A stretch of 64,000 nt of DNA from Symbiodinium natans. Taxonomy: Eukaryota; Sar; Dinophyceae; Suessiales; Symbiodiniaceae. How positions within the stretch are numbered: position 1 is the stretch's first letter; the number at the start of each line of letters is the position of its first letter. Where the stretch lies: positions 115,523-179,522 of the forward strand of contig CAJNDS010000277.1 in assembly GCA_905221605.1 (NCBI GenBank), in the 5' to 3' direction. The position numbers were made by a program, and so were the translations under genes. Shown here piece by piece: positions 1 through 12,805 of the stretch. The notes beneath the pieces were generated by a model that was not told where the DNA came from, did no database searches, and saw only the letters and a list, made by a program, of their open reading frames with translations.

Positions 1-1098
1 CTCTGGTCCTCTTCGCCGATTTGGAAGCTGGGCATGATTTTCTATGCAAGTTTGGAACAGCAAACGATCAGATGCTACAATGTGTTAAAGTAGGGCTCCC
101 TTAAAACCTTCATGGCTGTACAATCAAATTGCCCGCATTGGGAGAAAACTTGCTGGAGGAGTGCAGCGCTGAGTAGATGAACGGGTGACGACATAAATGC
201 ACACACAACTCACCTCCCATGTATCTGTATATAGGTATGTGTATATATGTGTATATATATGTATGTGTGTATACATATGCATATACAAAAAGTGCTAAGT
301 GTTTATGTATATATTCGTATGCATGTGCATATTCATACTCATACTCATATTCATATTCATACTCATACTCATACTCATATTCATATTCATATTCATGTAT
401 GTGTATATATCTATATATACATACATCCGCGCGTGAATTTGTTTGTTCGTTTGTTCGTGGTGTGCATGGGTGTGTGGGTGTGTGTGTGTGCACGCCCACG
501 CACGCATGCACCCACACGGCGCGCGCACACAGCCCAAGACCACGGCCCACGCCCGCGGCCCGCGCCCAGGGTCCACACCCACACAAACGCCCGCAATCCC
601 GTCAGCAAGCCCGCCCGCACGCATCGCTGATCCCATATCGAAAAATTGCCCATTTTGTGTCTGTGGACACCAGAAATTTGACATCAGACGAAAATCGAAA
701 TCGTTTATCCACAGCACCAGACAGGAAGCGTGCTCGACTGATTTTATCATATTTTGCACTAGCAACTATATCATTCACTACTACACTGACACGATATGCC
801 GGACGTTTCACATCGTGGTCACTGGGTTCAAGGAAGTCCCACATCATTTGTGATACCTCGTCTTATGCAAACTGCGGTACGTCATGGCGATCGCTGTGAT
901 GTCCATGACAGGAGCCTCGTGCCAGGAGCACCCGGCGCCACAACCAAACCCCTAACAAAACCAACCGAAGAGAAAACGTTGCTTCTCACATGGAAGCACG
1001 GAGTGCGGCTCATTTTGGATATCCTCAGTTTCAGTGGGCCTCAGATCATATCGCCAAGGTCGCAGTTCCTACTCAAGTGCTGCGTTCAGGGATCGCAG
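1..1098. other. Gene-free stretch with simple-sequence DNA
   Basis: No convincing coding exon was seen. Roughly 220-420 is TATG/CATA-rich simple sequence and 476-600 is GT-rich then CG-rich low-complexity DNA. The open frames across these repeats encode only periodic residues (repeated Tyr-Ser, Glu-Tyr or Met-Asn) and are repeat artefacts. From 620 to 1,098 the sequence is ordinary host DNA without a recognisable gene. Confidence 0.6.
328..396 (+). repeat. CATAYT hexanucleotide microsatellite
   Basis: About eleven consecutive hexamers of CATACT or CATATT are readable directly. The two variants alternate in short blocks, which suggests higher-order slippage. Confidence 0.9.
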
Positions 1099-1250
1099 GG
1101 ATAACCCGCATGTGATGCCTGTGCCTGAAGAGAGCTCGAGCCGAAGCTCCAAAGCTCTCAGCAAGGAACTGCAGAACTGGCCAGCCGGCGGCTGTCCCGG
1201 TGTCAGAAGTGGCGCCGGCGGGGCGGCTGCCAGCGCTGGGAGCATCTTGG
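1099..1250 (+). CDS. Candidate exon, unidentified host protein
   Basis: The frame begins after a possible AG acceptor and reads through about 50 codons with a Ser/Glu/Lys-rich start (PVPEESSSRSSKALSKELQ) followed by a Gly/Ala-rich tail. The composition looks like dinoflagellate coding sequence, but no family is recognised and no donor site is clear. It could be chance open frame in GC-rich DNA. Confidence 0.3.
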
Positions 1251-4200
1251 GGAAGTCCAGTGGTTTTCCCTGGTTCTTAGCAGGGAATTCGGGGTTTCCG
1301 ACCCCATCTACCAGTACTTTGTAGTGCTTAAGTGGGGGTATCCCCGATAGAGTTCCAGCAATGTTGCAGGTCGGGTCTGAGGTTGTCGGATTTCAAGGTC
1401 GTTTCGCGTAAAGCATCCATGCATCCTATTCTGCATCTTTTGTGTTGACGCATTGGGAAACAGGTTCTTCAAGTCCGACGCTCGCGGCCAACCAGCTTCA
1501 CGGCATCCTTTGGCCATGCCAGTTGTTTGTATTTGTTCATGCGAATGCAAACAGCTCAAGATTCAGCACTGCTTGAAGCGGTCTTGATATGTCTTGGTCC
1601 AGGCTTTGAGAATCCCGATCAAGTCTTTTGACACCTTCAACGAGGAGTTTGACCAATCCTTCGCCTTCCCCTTGAGCCCATACGGCAAAGCCTAGCACAC
1701 ACCAACGTGGCACGTGCCGCCGCACGCGTGGTCAGCAGCGGAACATGGACAGGCTGCTTTACTTTCGCCAGGGTGATACTGGCAACGGCTCGCTGTTTAC
1801 AACGCGACTGGTTGATGTTTCTTGACCAAGTTTTAACAGGTTTCGACATGTAGGGCTGAAGATGCACCACAAGGGCCAGTTAATGATTCCTGTACAGTAG
1901 CTACCTCATGCAGCCAGCCCTCGCCCAAAAGCTGGCTGGTGGCTGCTTAGTCAGCAGGTAGTTTGCTTCCGTCGCTTTCAACAAAAAATGCGTTTGAGAC
2001 ATTGTTTTGTGCCCAGACACTGGTTCTGTTGCATGAGTCCGTCAGATGCTGAATTCGCTTCAGCAGGTATCGGGGAGAGGGGGGGGGGCAGGGCGGACCG
2101 AAAACCCGCGCGGATCTTGCAGGCTGCCACTGGCTCTCAGCAAAGTCGCGTCTACTTTCACCATGAATTTCGCACAATTGCATGCGCAGTTTGAGTCGAA
2201 ACGTTTGTGACATGATGCTTGCATCTGTTTGAAAATAGTTTAATTCGTCAGGGCATGCTTCCAAAAACTTTCAATATCAACATCGGATGCCATCGAGCCT
2301 GCAGACACACCACCCCAAAATGCCACAACATGTTAGTTAGGAAGAGATATCTTTTGCATTGAAGCAATGCGTTGGGGCCCATGCTGGCCATGTCAACGTC
2401 TGACCGTCAGCTTTTTGACCTTGCAATCTCAGCCCACGTTGACTCACCCAAAAAACTGGCAGTTTAGACCTTCCACACTTTGGCCGGAATCTGGTTTTGA
2501 GTGTGTTCGCTGATGGCCGAGGCTATCAGAAAGTTGCTGCTTCGCTGGACTTTTGGGACCTGCCAAGGACGGTGGCAGCATGGCAGGGGTGGTAAGGTTG
2601 AGGGTATAGTTGGGTCTCCAAGATGTTTAAGAGAAGATGTTCCAGCCTTGCAATCCTGATGGTGCAGGTCAGCCAGCGCAAGAAGAGCAGCGACCAAGGC
2701 ACTTTGGGGAAAGAGGTTGGATGTCGCGACGCCACCGAGATTCTCATTAGGCTGTCGAAGCCAGCGTTTGCACATGCCAGCCACATGCCAGCTTTGAGCT
2801 TATAACAGCGTATGGTAGCTTAAGCCTTGTGTATACTAAAGTACAACACGGTAGAATACTGTATGATCTAATAAAACATAATATAATACAAGTAATATGA
2901 TATAATGAATATAATATAGTATCGTACAATACAATATCATACAAACAATTTTCTGATAGTATCATATGTTGACATGTAATCAGTAGGTGGTTCATGCAGG
3001 GCGACAAGGCACCTGGGAGACCTTACCTGCGCCCATCTCTGCCGAGGACGGGCAGTGCCGCGAACCCTTAACTCCCAAGGGAGCGTTTGCAATGTTTTGT
3101 GCATTCTTCGTTTGAGATCCAGGTTGCGGCATAGCAATCTGTAACTGTCGGCCGAACGATGTAGAAGAGGCCGGTTTACGTGGCTTTGCTAGGCATTTTT
3201 CGAAATCGAGTTGGAATTCCCGGCGTCAGCCATCCCAAAGCTCTAAACGCCGGACTTGGAACCTCAATTCTTCTCCCATGTCCTGACCCCATCCAAAACC
3301 CTGACACCGAGATGAGGTTCAGCCTCTCTCAGGCCAATGGGCTGACCCAGTAGGATAAGGCTAAACGAGGACTTGAGGCGCAGGCATTTGGAAACCATCT
3401 CAAGCCTTCAATCTCCAGCACGATGTCCTCCTTCGCAGGTCCTGCGTACTTGGCTGCCGGTGGTAAAGTGCCAGCACCATCCTGGTGAGGCCGCCAGCGA
3501 CCCGGGGCAGAAGGACTAATTCAATTCTGTTGACAATGTGATGATTTGACATCCCTCGTGCTGAAACTCTCAAGCCCCTAACCCCCGACATGGGTCAGCT
3601 GGGAAGGTTTTGTACCAGCTGACTTCAGCAGTCGGCTGGATCGATTTGAAGCTGGACTTTCCGAGTTGCAAACGTCGAAGCTCAAACTCGAAGTGCTGGC
3701 GGATGCTAGCGCTTAGACGTGCTTAGACTGTAAACAAATGTCGGAGCATTCTGTACAGCGTTTGAGTAGTGCATTTCGGTTCCGAGGTCCTCTTCCTCCA
3801 TGTCGGCAGCTTCGACCTGCAAAGCCGATCCCTGAGAGATCCGCACATGTACATGAATGTCTGTGCATCAACAACAATCAGCAGCATTTTACTGCAAAGT
3901 ACAAATGCCATATAAGCAAGGGCATATCGCACGTCAACTTTCGCATATAAATGACTGTTGTTCACTTCATTGAAGCATTCATAAGCATTCCCATTGAAAC
4001 GCGCAGCTCCCGTGGAAGCAGCGCACGTTTCCCGCAGAAGCTCCCAAATGCAGCGAAGCAGAAAACCGATCGGAGTTTGTGTCGGGGAAACAACACAAGA
4101 AGCAGCACGCATCTCCTGCACTCGTGGCATCTTCGGGTTTCAGTTTCGCGCTGGAGCGGTTGGCTTGCCCTTCCAGTTGAGTGACATGAGTAGCAGTAAC

Positions 4201-4335
4201 GCTGGCTCTATGGGTCATGAGTAATTATCTCTGTACTTGTATTGTATGAACGTGACCCAGGCTGCATGCGAACGCTCGCGAAAACATATATCCCAACGGA
4301 AACTGCGTTTCGCTGCAGTAGGAAAATGCAGACCG
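1251..4335. other. Intronic or intergenic host DNA
   Basis: No exon is supported here. A short AT-rich tract at about 2,855-2,955 is built from TATAAT/AATACA-like words and contrasts with its surroundings. Open frames are short, unspliced and without recognisable motifs. Confidence 0.5.
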
Positions 4336-4428
4336 CAAACAAGTTCACGCATGCACGCGTGCACACGCGCACTCGCACACGCCCACGCACGCATACGCGC
4401 GCTCACCAGCGCACCCGCGCATGCACGC

Positions 4429-4465
<37 letters not shown>

Positions 4466-4555
4466 CACACCCACCCACACACATGCGCAAAGGACCACCC
4501 GCACACCGGCACATCCTCGCGCGCGCGCACGCGCGCGCGCGCGCGCACGCACACA
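4336..4555. repeat. CA/CG-rich microsatellite block
   Basis: This block contains a (ACGC)n run at about 4,420-4,468 and an alternating (GC)n run at about 4,517-4,546, set in CA-rich degenerate repeats. Alternating purine-pyrimidine DNA of this kind can adopt the Z form. Cysteine/arginine-rich frames crossing it are artefacts. Confidence 0.9.
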
Positions 4556-4852
4556 ACTCACTATTTTCAAATGGGCCCAGATGCAGCAAAGCCAAAAACA
4601 CCAACAACACTGCGCAGATACACAGAATTGAATGCTGTTCTCCGGACGTGGAGAACACGTGCCCGGATTTGTGTTTGTATTAAATTAGTTTATATATTCG
4701 TTTTTTTCAACTTGAATGTACTGCAATGCGTCAGAGCCCAAGCCGAAGGTTGAACAGCAGACTCTCCCAGATGTCCCTTTGTTTTGCGTGGTAGTCCTTT
4801 GCCAATTGGTTGTTGAGAGTTGAGACGAAGAACTATAGGTACGTGCGCACGC

Positions 4853-4855
<3 letters not shown>

Positions 4856-4885
<30 letters not shown>

Positions 4886-4930
4886 TGTGTGTCTGTGTGT
4901 CTGTGTGTCTGTGTGTCTGTGTGTGTGTGC
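4856..4930. repeat. (GT)n microsatellite with TGTGTGTC octamer variant
   Basis: A pure GT run passes into a block in which every fourth GT is interrupted by a C. This is two-level slippage inside one repeat. Confidence 0.9.
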
Positions 4931-5162
4931 ACATCCGTACCCTTCACGTGTACAAAGCCAACGGCCAACGCCCGGGCCAACACCGCCAAGTCACGCAAGT
5001 AGAGGCTCCTAAAGACTCAAAGTCAAGAGCTGTGGTACCGGGGCTGTTGAGAAGACAGGTTTGAATTCGTCTGGCTTCGCTCGGCGCGTTGGCGGCTTAA
5101 ATGTTGTGCCAGCTGCCAGCAGACAAAGCTGACGATCCTGTCTTAGGCGTCAACATTCCAGA

Positions 5163-5270
5163 GCACTTGCATGGCAACGGGCGTCATGCCAAGGGAATCC
5201 CAAGTTGTAACCATTGCTGAGGACCTTCTCTTCTTTTGTGAAGAGATGCTCGAACAACTGCAGAGCGAGG
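5163..5270 (+). CDS. Candidate exon, unidentified
   Basis: The frame encodes an acidic, helix-like stretch containing VTIAEDLLFFCEEMLEQLQ, which looks protein-like. A competing frame starting with ATG at 5,101 is also open for 39 codons, so the true frame is uncertain. A further open stretch at 5,368-5,459 (containing SRVTIVADLQGVPRAEVCQK) may be the next exon because it begins with a similar motif. Confidence 0.3.
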
Positions 5271-6479
5271 TGGGCCAATGGTCTGTTTGGATTTGTTTGA
5301 CTCCCTGCACAGCAACATGTGGATGGTTAGCCGCATTGCAGTTCCCACCAATCATGGGTTGACTGCTCAGGCCTCACGCGTCACCATAGTCGCAGACCTG
5401 CAAGGGGTGCCTCGAGCCGAAGTGTGCCAGAAAGGGGTTCAAGCAGGAACATTCAAGTGAGGTTGAAATGGAAATTCTTTTGAACTTCGATCTCCAGGCG
5501 TCCGCTAAACCCATGCAGCACGTAGAATATGTTTTCTTCTGGCCCCCCCCCCCCCAGTCACCCTAAGACTGCGTGTGCGTGCGCGAAGATGTTTGGGGTT
5601 CTATACTCGGCCTCAGGGAAAGCACGTCTTGCAGTGCCGTCCAATGGCCTTAAGTGGAGCTATTTTGGGTAGGGAAGAGCCTCACTGGGTCGGTCATTAT
5701 GCCTCCACACGCTGATTCGTTGTTGCTATCTTGAGCCTGCACATAAGATTCGCCCAGGTGAATTTAGCGCACCTCAACTCGCAGTGGTGGAAGGCTGGAC
5801 GGAACCGTGGTTGTGAACTTGGCACGGCGGTCGTCCATCCTTTGCCGCCATGTCGAAGCAAAAACTAGGCCCCCAAGTATCCCCGAAGGTCCCCAAACAT
5901 TTTAATATCTTTATTGGTTTCCATGTTATTTGATATTCTTTGATGTTCTTTCATATGTTTTCACATTCTGCTACTTGCTTCGTCTATCTGTGCTTTTATT
6001 CTGTTTTGGTTTGAAGGTGGCTGTGCCCCAGCTGCTGGACCTACTTTCGGACCGCTTCGATGGGTGGCTCGGACCCGAAGCCTAAAGCTCTCGCAGATTG
6101 AGTTACTATTCTGGCGGAGGACAACAATAGAAAGAAGTTCTGGGGTTTTATTCTGATTGCGACTCTTATCTTGTTATGGGCCCGCCCGAGGAGAGATTGT
6201 CCGGTTGGGTCGGTCTGGTTTTCAGACGACGTTGTGTCAGCGGTCCCCGTTTTTCGTTGCAGTAGTCCGCTCGGTTTACAGTGACTTTACGGTTGGTCGC
6301 TCTCACTGTTGGTCCCCATGTCCCCTGGTTCGAACTCCATCTGCTGGTCCTTCCCGTTGCCTTCTTGGTTCTGTCTCAGTCGGGTAGCTCTTCCCGTGGG
6401 CTCCTCTCCTCTGCGTCTTTTTGTCTGGTAGTCGCTTGGCCGTCGCAGCCAGGTCCCCTGCTGGGGGCCCTCAAGCGTG

Positions 6480-6524
6480 CAGAAGAAGAAGAAGAAGAAG
6501 AAGAAGAAGAAGAAGAAGAAGAAG
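6480..6524 (+). repeat. (GAA)n trinucleotide array
   Basis: Fifteen consecutive AGA/GAA triplets are followed by a purine-only stretch that continues to about 6,780. The whole block is strongly purine-biased on the plus strand and could form triplex DNA. Confidence 0.9.
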
Positions 6525-6954
6525 AGGAGGAGAGAAAGGCAGAAAGAGATAGACGGGGAGCAAGAGCGCGAGAGAAATCTTCGCTTCCGAACCCCGGTTG
6601 GGAGAGACTGCCGCGTGTCGTAGACATTCACTCAGTCTTCCACAACAACGTGGGGGGCGCTCCCAGAGCGCGGGGGCTCACCCCCAAGCACCAAGAAAGA
6701 AACGAAAGAAAGGAAGACAAAACAAGATGAAAGAATGAAAGAAAGCAAAAAGAAAGAAAACAGGAAAGAACAGATCTAGACGAGACCGTATGTCAGAAGA
6801 GCTGTGCAGTCATCGTTTTGCCAAAAGCGCCCCGAACACCGAAAGGCAAAGACTCCAATCGTCAACGCCCCCGAAAATGGAGACGTTCTGCTCATGATAT
6901 TGAATAAACAAGCAGGCCATACTTGACCGAAGCCCAAGACAGGCATACCCAGAT

Positions 6955-7010
6955 TAAACCCTGAACCCTAAACCCTAAGCCCTAAACCCTAAACCCTAAA
7001 CCCTACACCC
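6955..7010 (-). repeat. Interstitial telomeric repeat, (CCCTAAA)n
   Basis: About eight tandem units of CCCTAAA, the reverse complement of the plant-type telomere repeat TTTAGGG, with a few substitutions. Dinoflagellates use this telomere sequence. It lies far from any visible chromosome end, so it is either a repair scar or a captured telomeric fragment. Confidence 0.9.
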
Positions 7011-7578
7011 AGGCTTCTCAAGGAGGTCCTGGCGGTTCGCGCCAGCCGCATCTCTGGTGCAGCAGCCCAGCGGCTGCTGGACAGGCCCAAGGGCCAAAGG
7101 GGGAATTCCTTCTTGACGTCTGAGCAAAGAGTTACTGAAAGTTCCTTGGGTGAGCATGAGCCAGAAAAAAAGGGGGTGCGGAGCTTGAGGCTACAAGGTT
7201 TGATTGAGGGTACCAGCGTCTACGGATAGCATTTGCAGCAAGAAACGAAAAAACTTGCCGGATACCTGAAATCAGGATCCGCAAGGCTCTTGCAGGAGTA
7301 AAAAGAAAACAAGGCATGTGCCTGTGTCCTGTGGTCTGATGGTCCTCCCGACTTCATCCTGAAACGGCAATTCTTGATCCCGCAATTGGATATGCAACCC
7401 GAAAGCTCTGCTTTGTTAAGCAGCTACCTTATGGAAAGAACTTCCTGAGAATGGTAGAGCTCGGGGCATTTCCAGGTATACAGTTGAGGGTACACTTGTG
7501 TGTCCGTTCAAGCCTTAGAATTTCAGATTTCACGCACACCCAGGGCCTAACATCATATACCCCAAAATGTTCAATCCA

Positions 7579-7597
7579 CCCCCCCCCCCCCCCCCCA
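7579..7597. repeat. Poly-C tract (19 nt)
   Basis: An uninterrupted homopolymer of C inside non-coding host DNA. Confidence 0.9.
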
Positions 7598-9748
7598 TGT
7601 TTTTTGAAGCAGATGCAAAGACCCACATTCCGACACATTCCGAAATCTCCAGGCACAGGATCCCGGGGCAAGTGCAAGTCGGCCACGAGGTCGGGGCCAT
7701 GGAGCTTCTGGAAGCCAAAGGCCCGCGGAAGGTGGCTTTTTCGGGGGCCCAAAAGCATGGTAGTCGAATGAGGCGCCCTTGAGAATCCGCTTAGAAGTTT
7801 AGACCCATCTTGGGATTGAGGTAGTAGAATTATCCCCTGTCAGAGCTGGCCTGGCTCTGACCGCGCCAGAAATTTCTACGACGCCGGAAAGTTGTTCCCC
7901 TTACGAAGCCAGAGGTGAGCACATGCGACAGACCATGGAGCATGCAAGTGCCAGCACCTCCGGCGGACTGCGTCTCGTATCCATTGAGTCGACACTCGCA
8001 ATCCTGCATTTGGGGTGCCGACCCAACACTTGCCTAAATTCCTCAATCAACTCCGTCCATAAACGAGTCGGTGAACGGAAGCGCGAGCATTTGAAGTTAA
8101 TTTGAAGTGAGTTCGTGCGCCCTGGGAGGCCTCGCCTGTGCTTCAGAGTGTTTCTTCAGGACTGCGGACCGTCCGAAGCCATCAAGTTCTATGGGTCCCA
8201 AGCCTAAAATGTCAAACTTGCCATAATGCCCATAGGCATCACTATATAAGAGCACTGCAACCTGAGCCAAAAATCAACATTCACCCGCGAGAGTCGAGAG
8301 CCTTATATGCCGGAGGGACCCGAAACTGGATGCCATTCAGATTTCTGAGAAGCGTCGGGTCCCAAGGCTTAGGGAAGCTGTGGCTCTGAGGGTTTCGTGG
8401 ACTGGCACAAGTGCAGGAGGGGATTTAGACGGGACTAGGCCATTAGGCGCGCAAGGGGGTAAGGGTTTAGCCCTAAACGTGAAAGTCGATAAGTCAGGGT
8501 TGCGAGCCTCCGAGGCAGAGTGGATGAGCGACGAGGCCGCCGTGTCAGGAGGCTCACCATTGTGCTGCCAGCTGCCCAGATGCCATCATGCTTGGAAAGG
8601 CTACAGGAAAGGCCAAAGACTCCACTATGTAAAGTCGTAGGGACCTTTAAGACCAGAACAAACCCGGATGCAGCATCCATGCTGATTCGTAGATCTCAAG
8701 ACCGACTCGCTGCTGCCAGCATGGGCTGAGGCTTCTCTGCATGCTCGCACTTCGGCTGCAACCATCGACGTGGGAGGGCTCCTAGTGAAAGGGGGCTTCA
8801 ACAGCTGCCAAGGATACGTGTAGCAACCTTGAAATTTCGGCTGTTCCAAACGGGTGCCTTCATGTGCCTTCTTTGCCCCCTGCGGCCAGATCCTGTTTCT
8901 GGGCTTCGCCCTTGGTGTAGGCTGGGCACATGACAGCACATGCATGACAAACTATGACTATGGGCGTAGCTGTGACCCAGGATGCAGTGTAGGCTTGGGC
9001 TTGCCGTTGTGGGTCTACCGTTGCTGCACTGCCTCCTCCAGCAACAGCTGCGCGGCAGGGGCGGCGAGGATATTCTCGACCTTCAGCGCCCTCCACCTCC
9101 TTTTGCAAGCCAGCACAGCGCACAGTGGAGTCGTGAAGGCTTAAGGTTGGTGCCGCCTTCGGTTGGAGGCGTTTGAGTCCGGTGTGCTATCACTTTCCTT
9201 CTACCCCCTTGTATGGCCAAGTCCACATATCACGAGGGCGAAAGGCCACTGGCCTGAGCTCAAGTGCCTGTTCAAGCTTCCGGCTAGACCCTTGTACCCC
9301 AGAAAGCCCATTGTGACCACGCTAACCAGCTCACAGCCCCGATGTCCTGCACCAAGCACCAGCTGCCGAAACCCGAAGCTCTTCAGGCCCCAAAAGTTCC
9401 AACCTTCCGGCACCATGAGGTCCCCAATGAACTCCAGGCGTTGTACCCCCCAAGAGCTGCGATGTCGCTGCACAAGCTGCTACAGAGTTGCACTGTAAGG
9501 CTTCCTGGTCCTCCTCTGCACCGTGCTGATGCGGAGGAAGGCCTGTCAGGCCTCGGGCACCAGTTGTTTGAGGGCTTGGGGCTTTCAGGCTTTGTTTCGC
9601 TTCAGGGCTCATGGGGCCATGGGGGCTCCCACCATTCACCAAATTGGGAGGGCAACCATGACATGCTGCAGGCTGTTTTCCAGGATCCCCAATCCCTTAA
9701 AGCCCTTGCGTTGGTATGTTCCCCATTATAGTCCCTTATACTACCAGT

Positions 9749-9795
9749 CCTTAATGGGGATTATAAGTAGGGAGGTACTAAAATCCCCGTTAAGG
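9749..9795. repeat. Imperfect 14-bp inverted repeat
   Basis: Arms at 9,749-9,762 and 9,782-9,795 pair over 14 bp with one G-T wobble, around a 19-nt spacer. It could be a small hairpin or the remnant of a MITE-like element. No target duplication was seen. Confidence 0.7.
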
Positions 9796-12439
9796 AACGT
9801 CCCAACCGTGCACTAGGCCTGATGGATCAGCATCGTGAGCTGCGTCTTTAAACCCTTTGCTCGTTCGCATTGTGGATTTGCTTCGCTCGTCGCTGGACTC
9901 GAACAATATGCATTGGCACACTTCACTTCGACTGGGCGCTTCCGTAGCCGTCAGCCAGTGGCCGCAGCAGCTCCAGCAGAGGTAGTGGGTTCGCATTGCA
10001 GCTGGGACCCTAAGTCAAACAGGAGGCTGATTCAGGAGGCTCTTCATCGGCAGTTTGGGAACCAGGTCCTCGATAGTCCCTTGAAGGGTTTACCTAGGTA
10101 TGATGTGGAGTACATACCCCATTTTCCCCTATAGTTTCCAATATTAAGGAGAACCAGTAAAAAAACTCGAAAAGCTGCCAGGCCTTGGCCAGCCGCGGTT
10201 TGTCCATGCTGGGATCTCCCAAAGCACCGGCAAAGGCCCAGGCACACGGGGTGTTACCTGTACTTCGTCAGTCTTTGAATTCTACGGCTCGGAAATCTTT
10301 GAGTCTCAAGGACTTGAGGAATTATGCATAGGGCAACGAGGAGTTGATGTTCTGTTTGAGGGGTGCGACGGGGGCACAAGAACACATCAGTGTTGGCAGA
10401 TGTGCAAAACCTGCGTGCACTGACGGATCCCGAATGGGTTCCGGTGATGTCCACCCGCTACATTGCCTGATGGCAGGAGCAGCTTCCGGACAGAAGTGCC
10501 GCAAGCTCAGAATGAACGAATAGAGGCGATGTTGCACTTAAGGAAAAAACCACAGGAACCTGCAGTCTTTCGGGCTGTAACGAGGCGCAGCGGGTCCACA
10601 GCGCTTTATCTCGCTTTATCTCTCCTAGCTATCATTGAGGTCATCCGAAGGCGCAAGGATGCGTGGTGGCCCGAGGCACCGACTAGAGGGCAATTGGGCT
10701 GCGGTTTCGGCTTAACGCTTCAGGGATTTAAGGGATGGCATGCAAATGCGGCGGATTTAAGGCTTCGGGTCTTGTGATTCGTGGAGTCCAAAATCCGAAG
10801 AAGCTATGATGCCACGCAAAGCGCTCAGCACTTGGACCTAAGCTCCCGGACCTTAAGCTCGCCAGTTGGACTTGGGCGCCTCCGGCGAGCTTCGCTTCGC
10901 TGCATGCGGCGCAGTCCACCCGCACAAGCGCCTGGGCATGTTGGGATTGACGTGACACTAGGGTGGCTTTATGTGGCTTTGGGGTTTTGGTTTAGGGTGT
11001 TGAGGATCTCGAGAGGTTTCAGAGAGGGATGGCGTCTTGGGGCATTTTGGCGGTTCAAGGTTCCACGGCAATGCAAGCTTCCGGGCACCCTGAAACCTCA
11101 AAACACGGAAGCCCAAATAAACACCGCAGCCGAATCTGCAGCTTCTAATGCCCGGATGGGGCAAGGGTTCTTCAATCATGGTGATCCATATCTGCCACAA
11201 CAACTCGGCCTTGCCACATGCCCGTTCTCATCCTGACATGGATTCCTGGCCACAGTGGCATTTTGTCGACACATGGACGGGTTGCAGCAGCGATGCACTG
11301 CAAATCTTTTGCAACATCTTCTTGAGTGTATAGACCCTGATACTTTTCGACCTCAGAAAGGTTTCATGACGGATTGCGTGGTTCAACAACCTAGGGACCA
11401 CATCTGCACTCTTCAAAAAGGGATGGGTTGACTTCACGCTTCTGGGCCAGGCCGGTTCCCCCTGTGGACGGCGACGGGCGGGAGCTGTTGACGAGGCATC
11501 CTGCGGATGTGCATTTTAAAGGGGAAGGGCCGTCAGATGAATGCCCATGAATACCGGGGAACCACAGACAGCAGAGGCGCAGGAACACTACAGAATCCAG
11601 TCAGTCGGAGGCACCAAGAAACCGAAGGATGCTAGTTGCAATAAGGCAGTACCAATCTCAACAGTAGTATCAACAACGACAAGCGATATGAATATCGATA
11701 AGAAACACAATGCTCGTTGATTTTTGGAATGAGTCTTCAACGCTAGCCACGGTTCCAAAAAGCTCGACGCGGGCAGCCAACATTGCGATGACGCCCTCTC
11801 AACTTCTCGCTTGAAAAGCCGGCAGGCAGAGCACACCTCTGCATGCCCGCAGGCAATGTTTCACATGTGTGAAATGTCTTAGACGTCGAAATCTGAAAGA
11901 ACGTACTTACCCAAAACCATCGTGTTTCAATTGTAAGACTCACAGCTTCGACCTATCAAGCAACGGCTGCAACAGCAGGCGATTTCACCATAGAAGCGGC
12001 AGAGGTTAGGAGCAAGCCGACAGAGAAGGATCTATGGGCGCATGAGATGTTCGTGGACGATGTGAACGTGGAGTCGATGTGTCGAACAAACGTCTCATGT
12101 GTTTGGAAGAGTACCATATCGACACATATAGATATATGATATATAGGTGGGAATCGCGAACACGGGTTCTGCACCCATGCCTTCCTCATGTCTTTGAATT
12201 TCTTCGTGCTCCCTGCCTCCATGTGACTGCTGTGGAGACATCCGGGAGTTATCGGCAGCCCATCATCTCCCTAAGAAAGCAGTGGGAGCTGCTCGTTCCA
12301 CGCTATTTCCTGCAACTCCTCTGCAGGCTGCTGGAAATTTCCGCCGCCTGCAACAAGGTGGGTCGGGCATGAATGCCCAGGACTTGTGTAGTGCCAGGGT
12401 CTTGACATTTCGAGTTTTGCCGTTGGTTCAGGTCGTCGA

Positions 12440-12600
12440 AGGGGAGGTACTGTAGCACATGCTGAGGATGTTGCGCGCTTTGGCCACAACGGCTGTTTGT
12501 GGTACATGGTGGCACGGTGCAGATCGTTGCAGGTCCGCCCTGGCATGAAGCAGACCGTTGGGAATTTGGTCATCCAGCGCATTGTTCAGAAGGCTCTGGG
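12440..12600 (+). CDS. Candidate exon, possibly Pumilio-repeat RNA-binding protein
   Basis: The frame encodes about 53 clean codons including VARFGHNGCLWYMVARC and KQTVGNLVIQRIVQKAL. The GN-x-VIQ pattern near the end resembles helix 2 of a PUF/Pumilio repeat, where Asn and Gln at fixed spacing contact an RNA base. PUF proteins bind mRNA 3' regions and control translation. A single repeat-like segment is weak evidence, and other alpha-helical repeat families are possible. The open stretch at 12,733-12,805 is probably the next exon of the same gene. Confidence 0.45.
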
Positions 12601-12732
12601 ATGCTCCCGAACTCTGGGCTCAGATGCTTAGACACAGGGCTCGGCATTTTATGGGTTGGTTGGGTTGTACGGGGTTTTTGGGGATTGATGGAGGTTTTAG
12701 GGTTTGCCTTCCTTAATCGTACTTTGCTGCAG

Positions 12733-12805
12733 TTGAAGGACCACTGCGCAGTGTGGTCGGCGCAAGCGGGCGATGACCCGGTCATGTTCGTGGCATCACA
12801 GGCCA
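12733..12805 (+). CDS. Candidate exon following the PUF-like exon
   Basis: It begins after a CTGCAG acceptor-like site and encodes LKDHCAVWSAQAGDDPVMF with good protein-like composition, ending near a poorly defined donor. The 130-bp gap to the previous exon fits a dinoflagellate intron. No separate domain is recognised. Confidence 0.4.

Larger units (their letters stand above)
5460..12439. other. Long stretch without a supported gene
   Basis: Seven kilobases of host DNA hold only repeats that can be named: a GAA array, a telomeric-type array, a poly-C tract and an inverted repeat, listed separately. Weak open stretches such as one near 10,485-10,560 have protein-like composition but no splice or family support. 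The DNA probably represents introns and intergenic sequence. Confidence 0.45.

Noticed and set aside
219-899. Long open frames over the first 900 bases on both strands
   Set aside because: They consist of periodic residues produced by hexanucleotide and GT repeats and lack coding character.
4215-4683. Cys/Arg/His-rich frames around 4.2-4.7 kb
   Set aside because: They are translations of CA/CG microsatellites in all frames and both strands.
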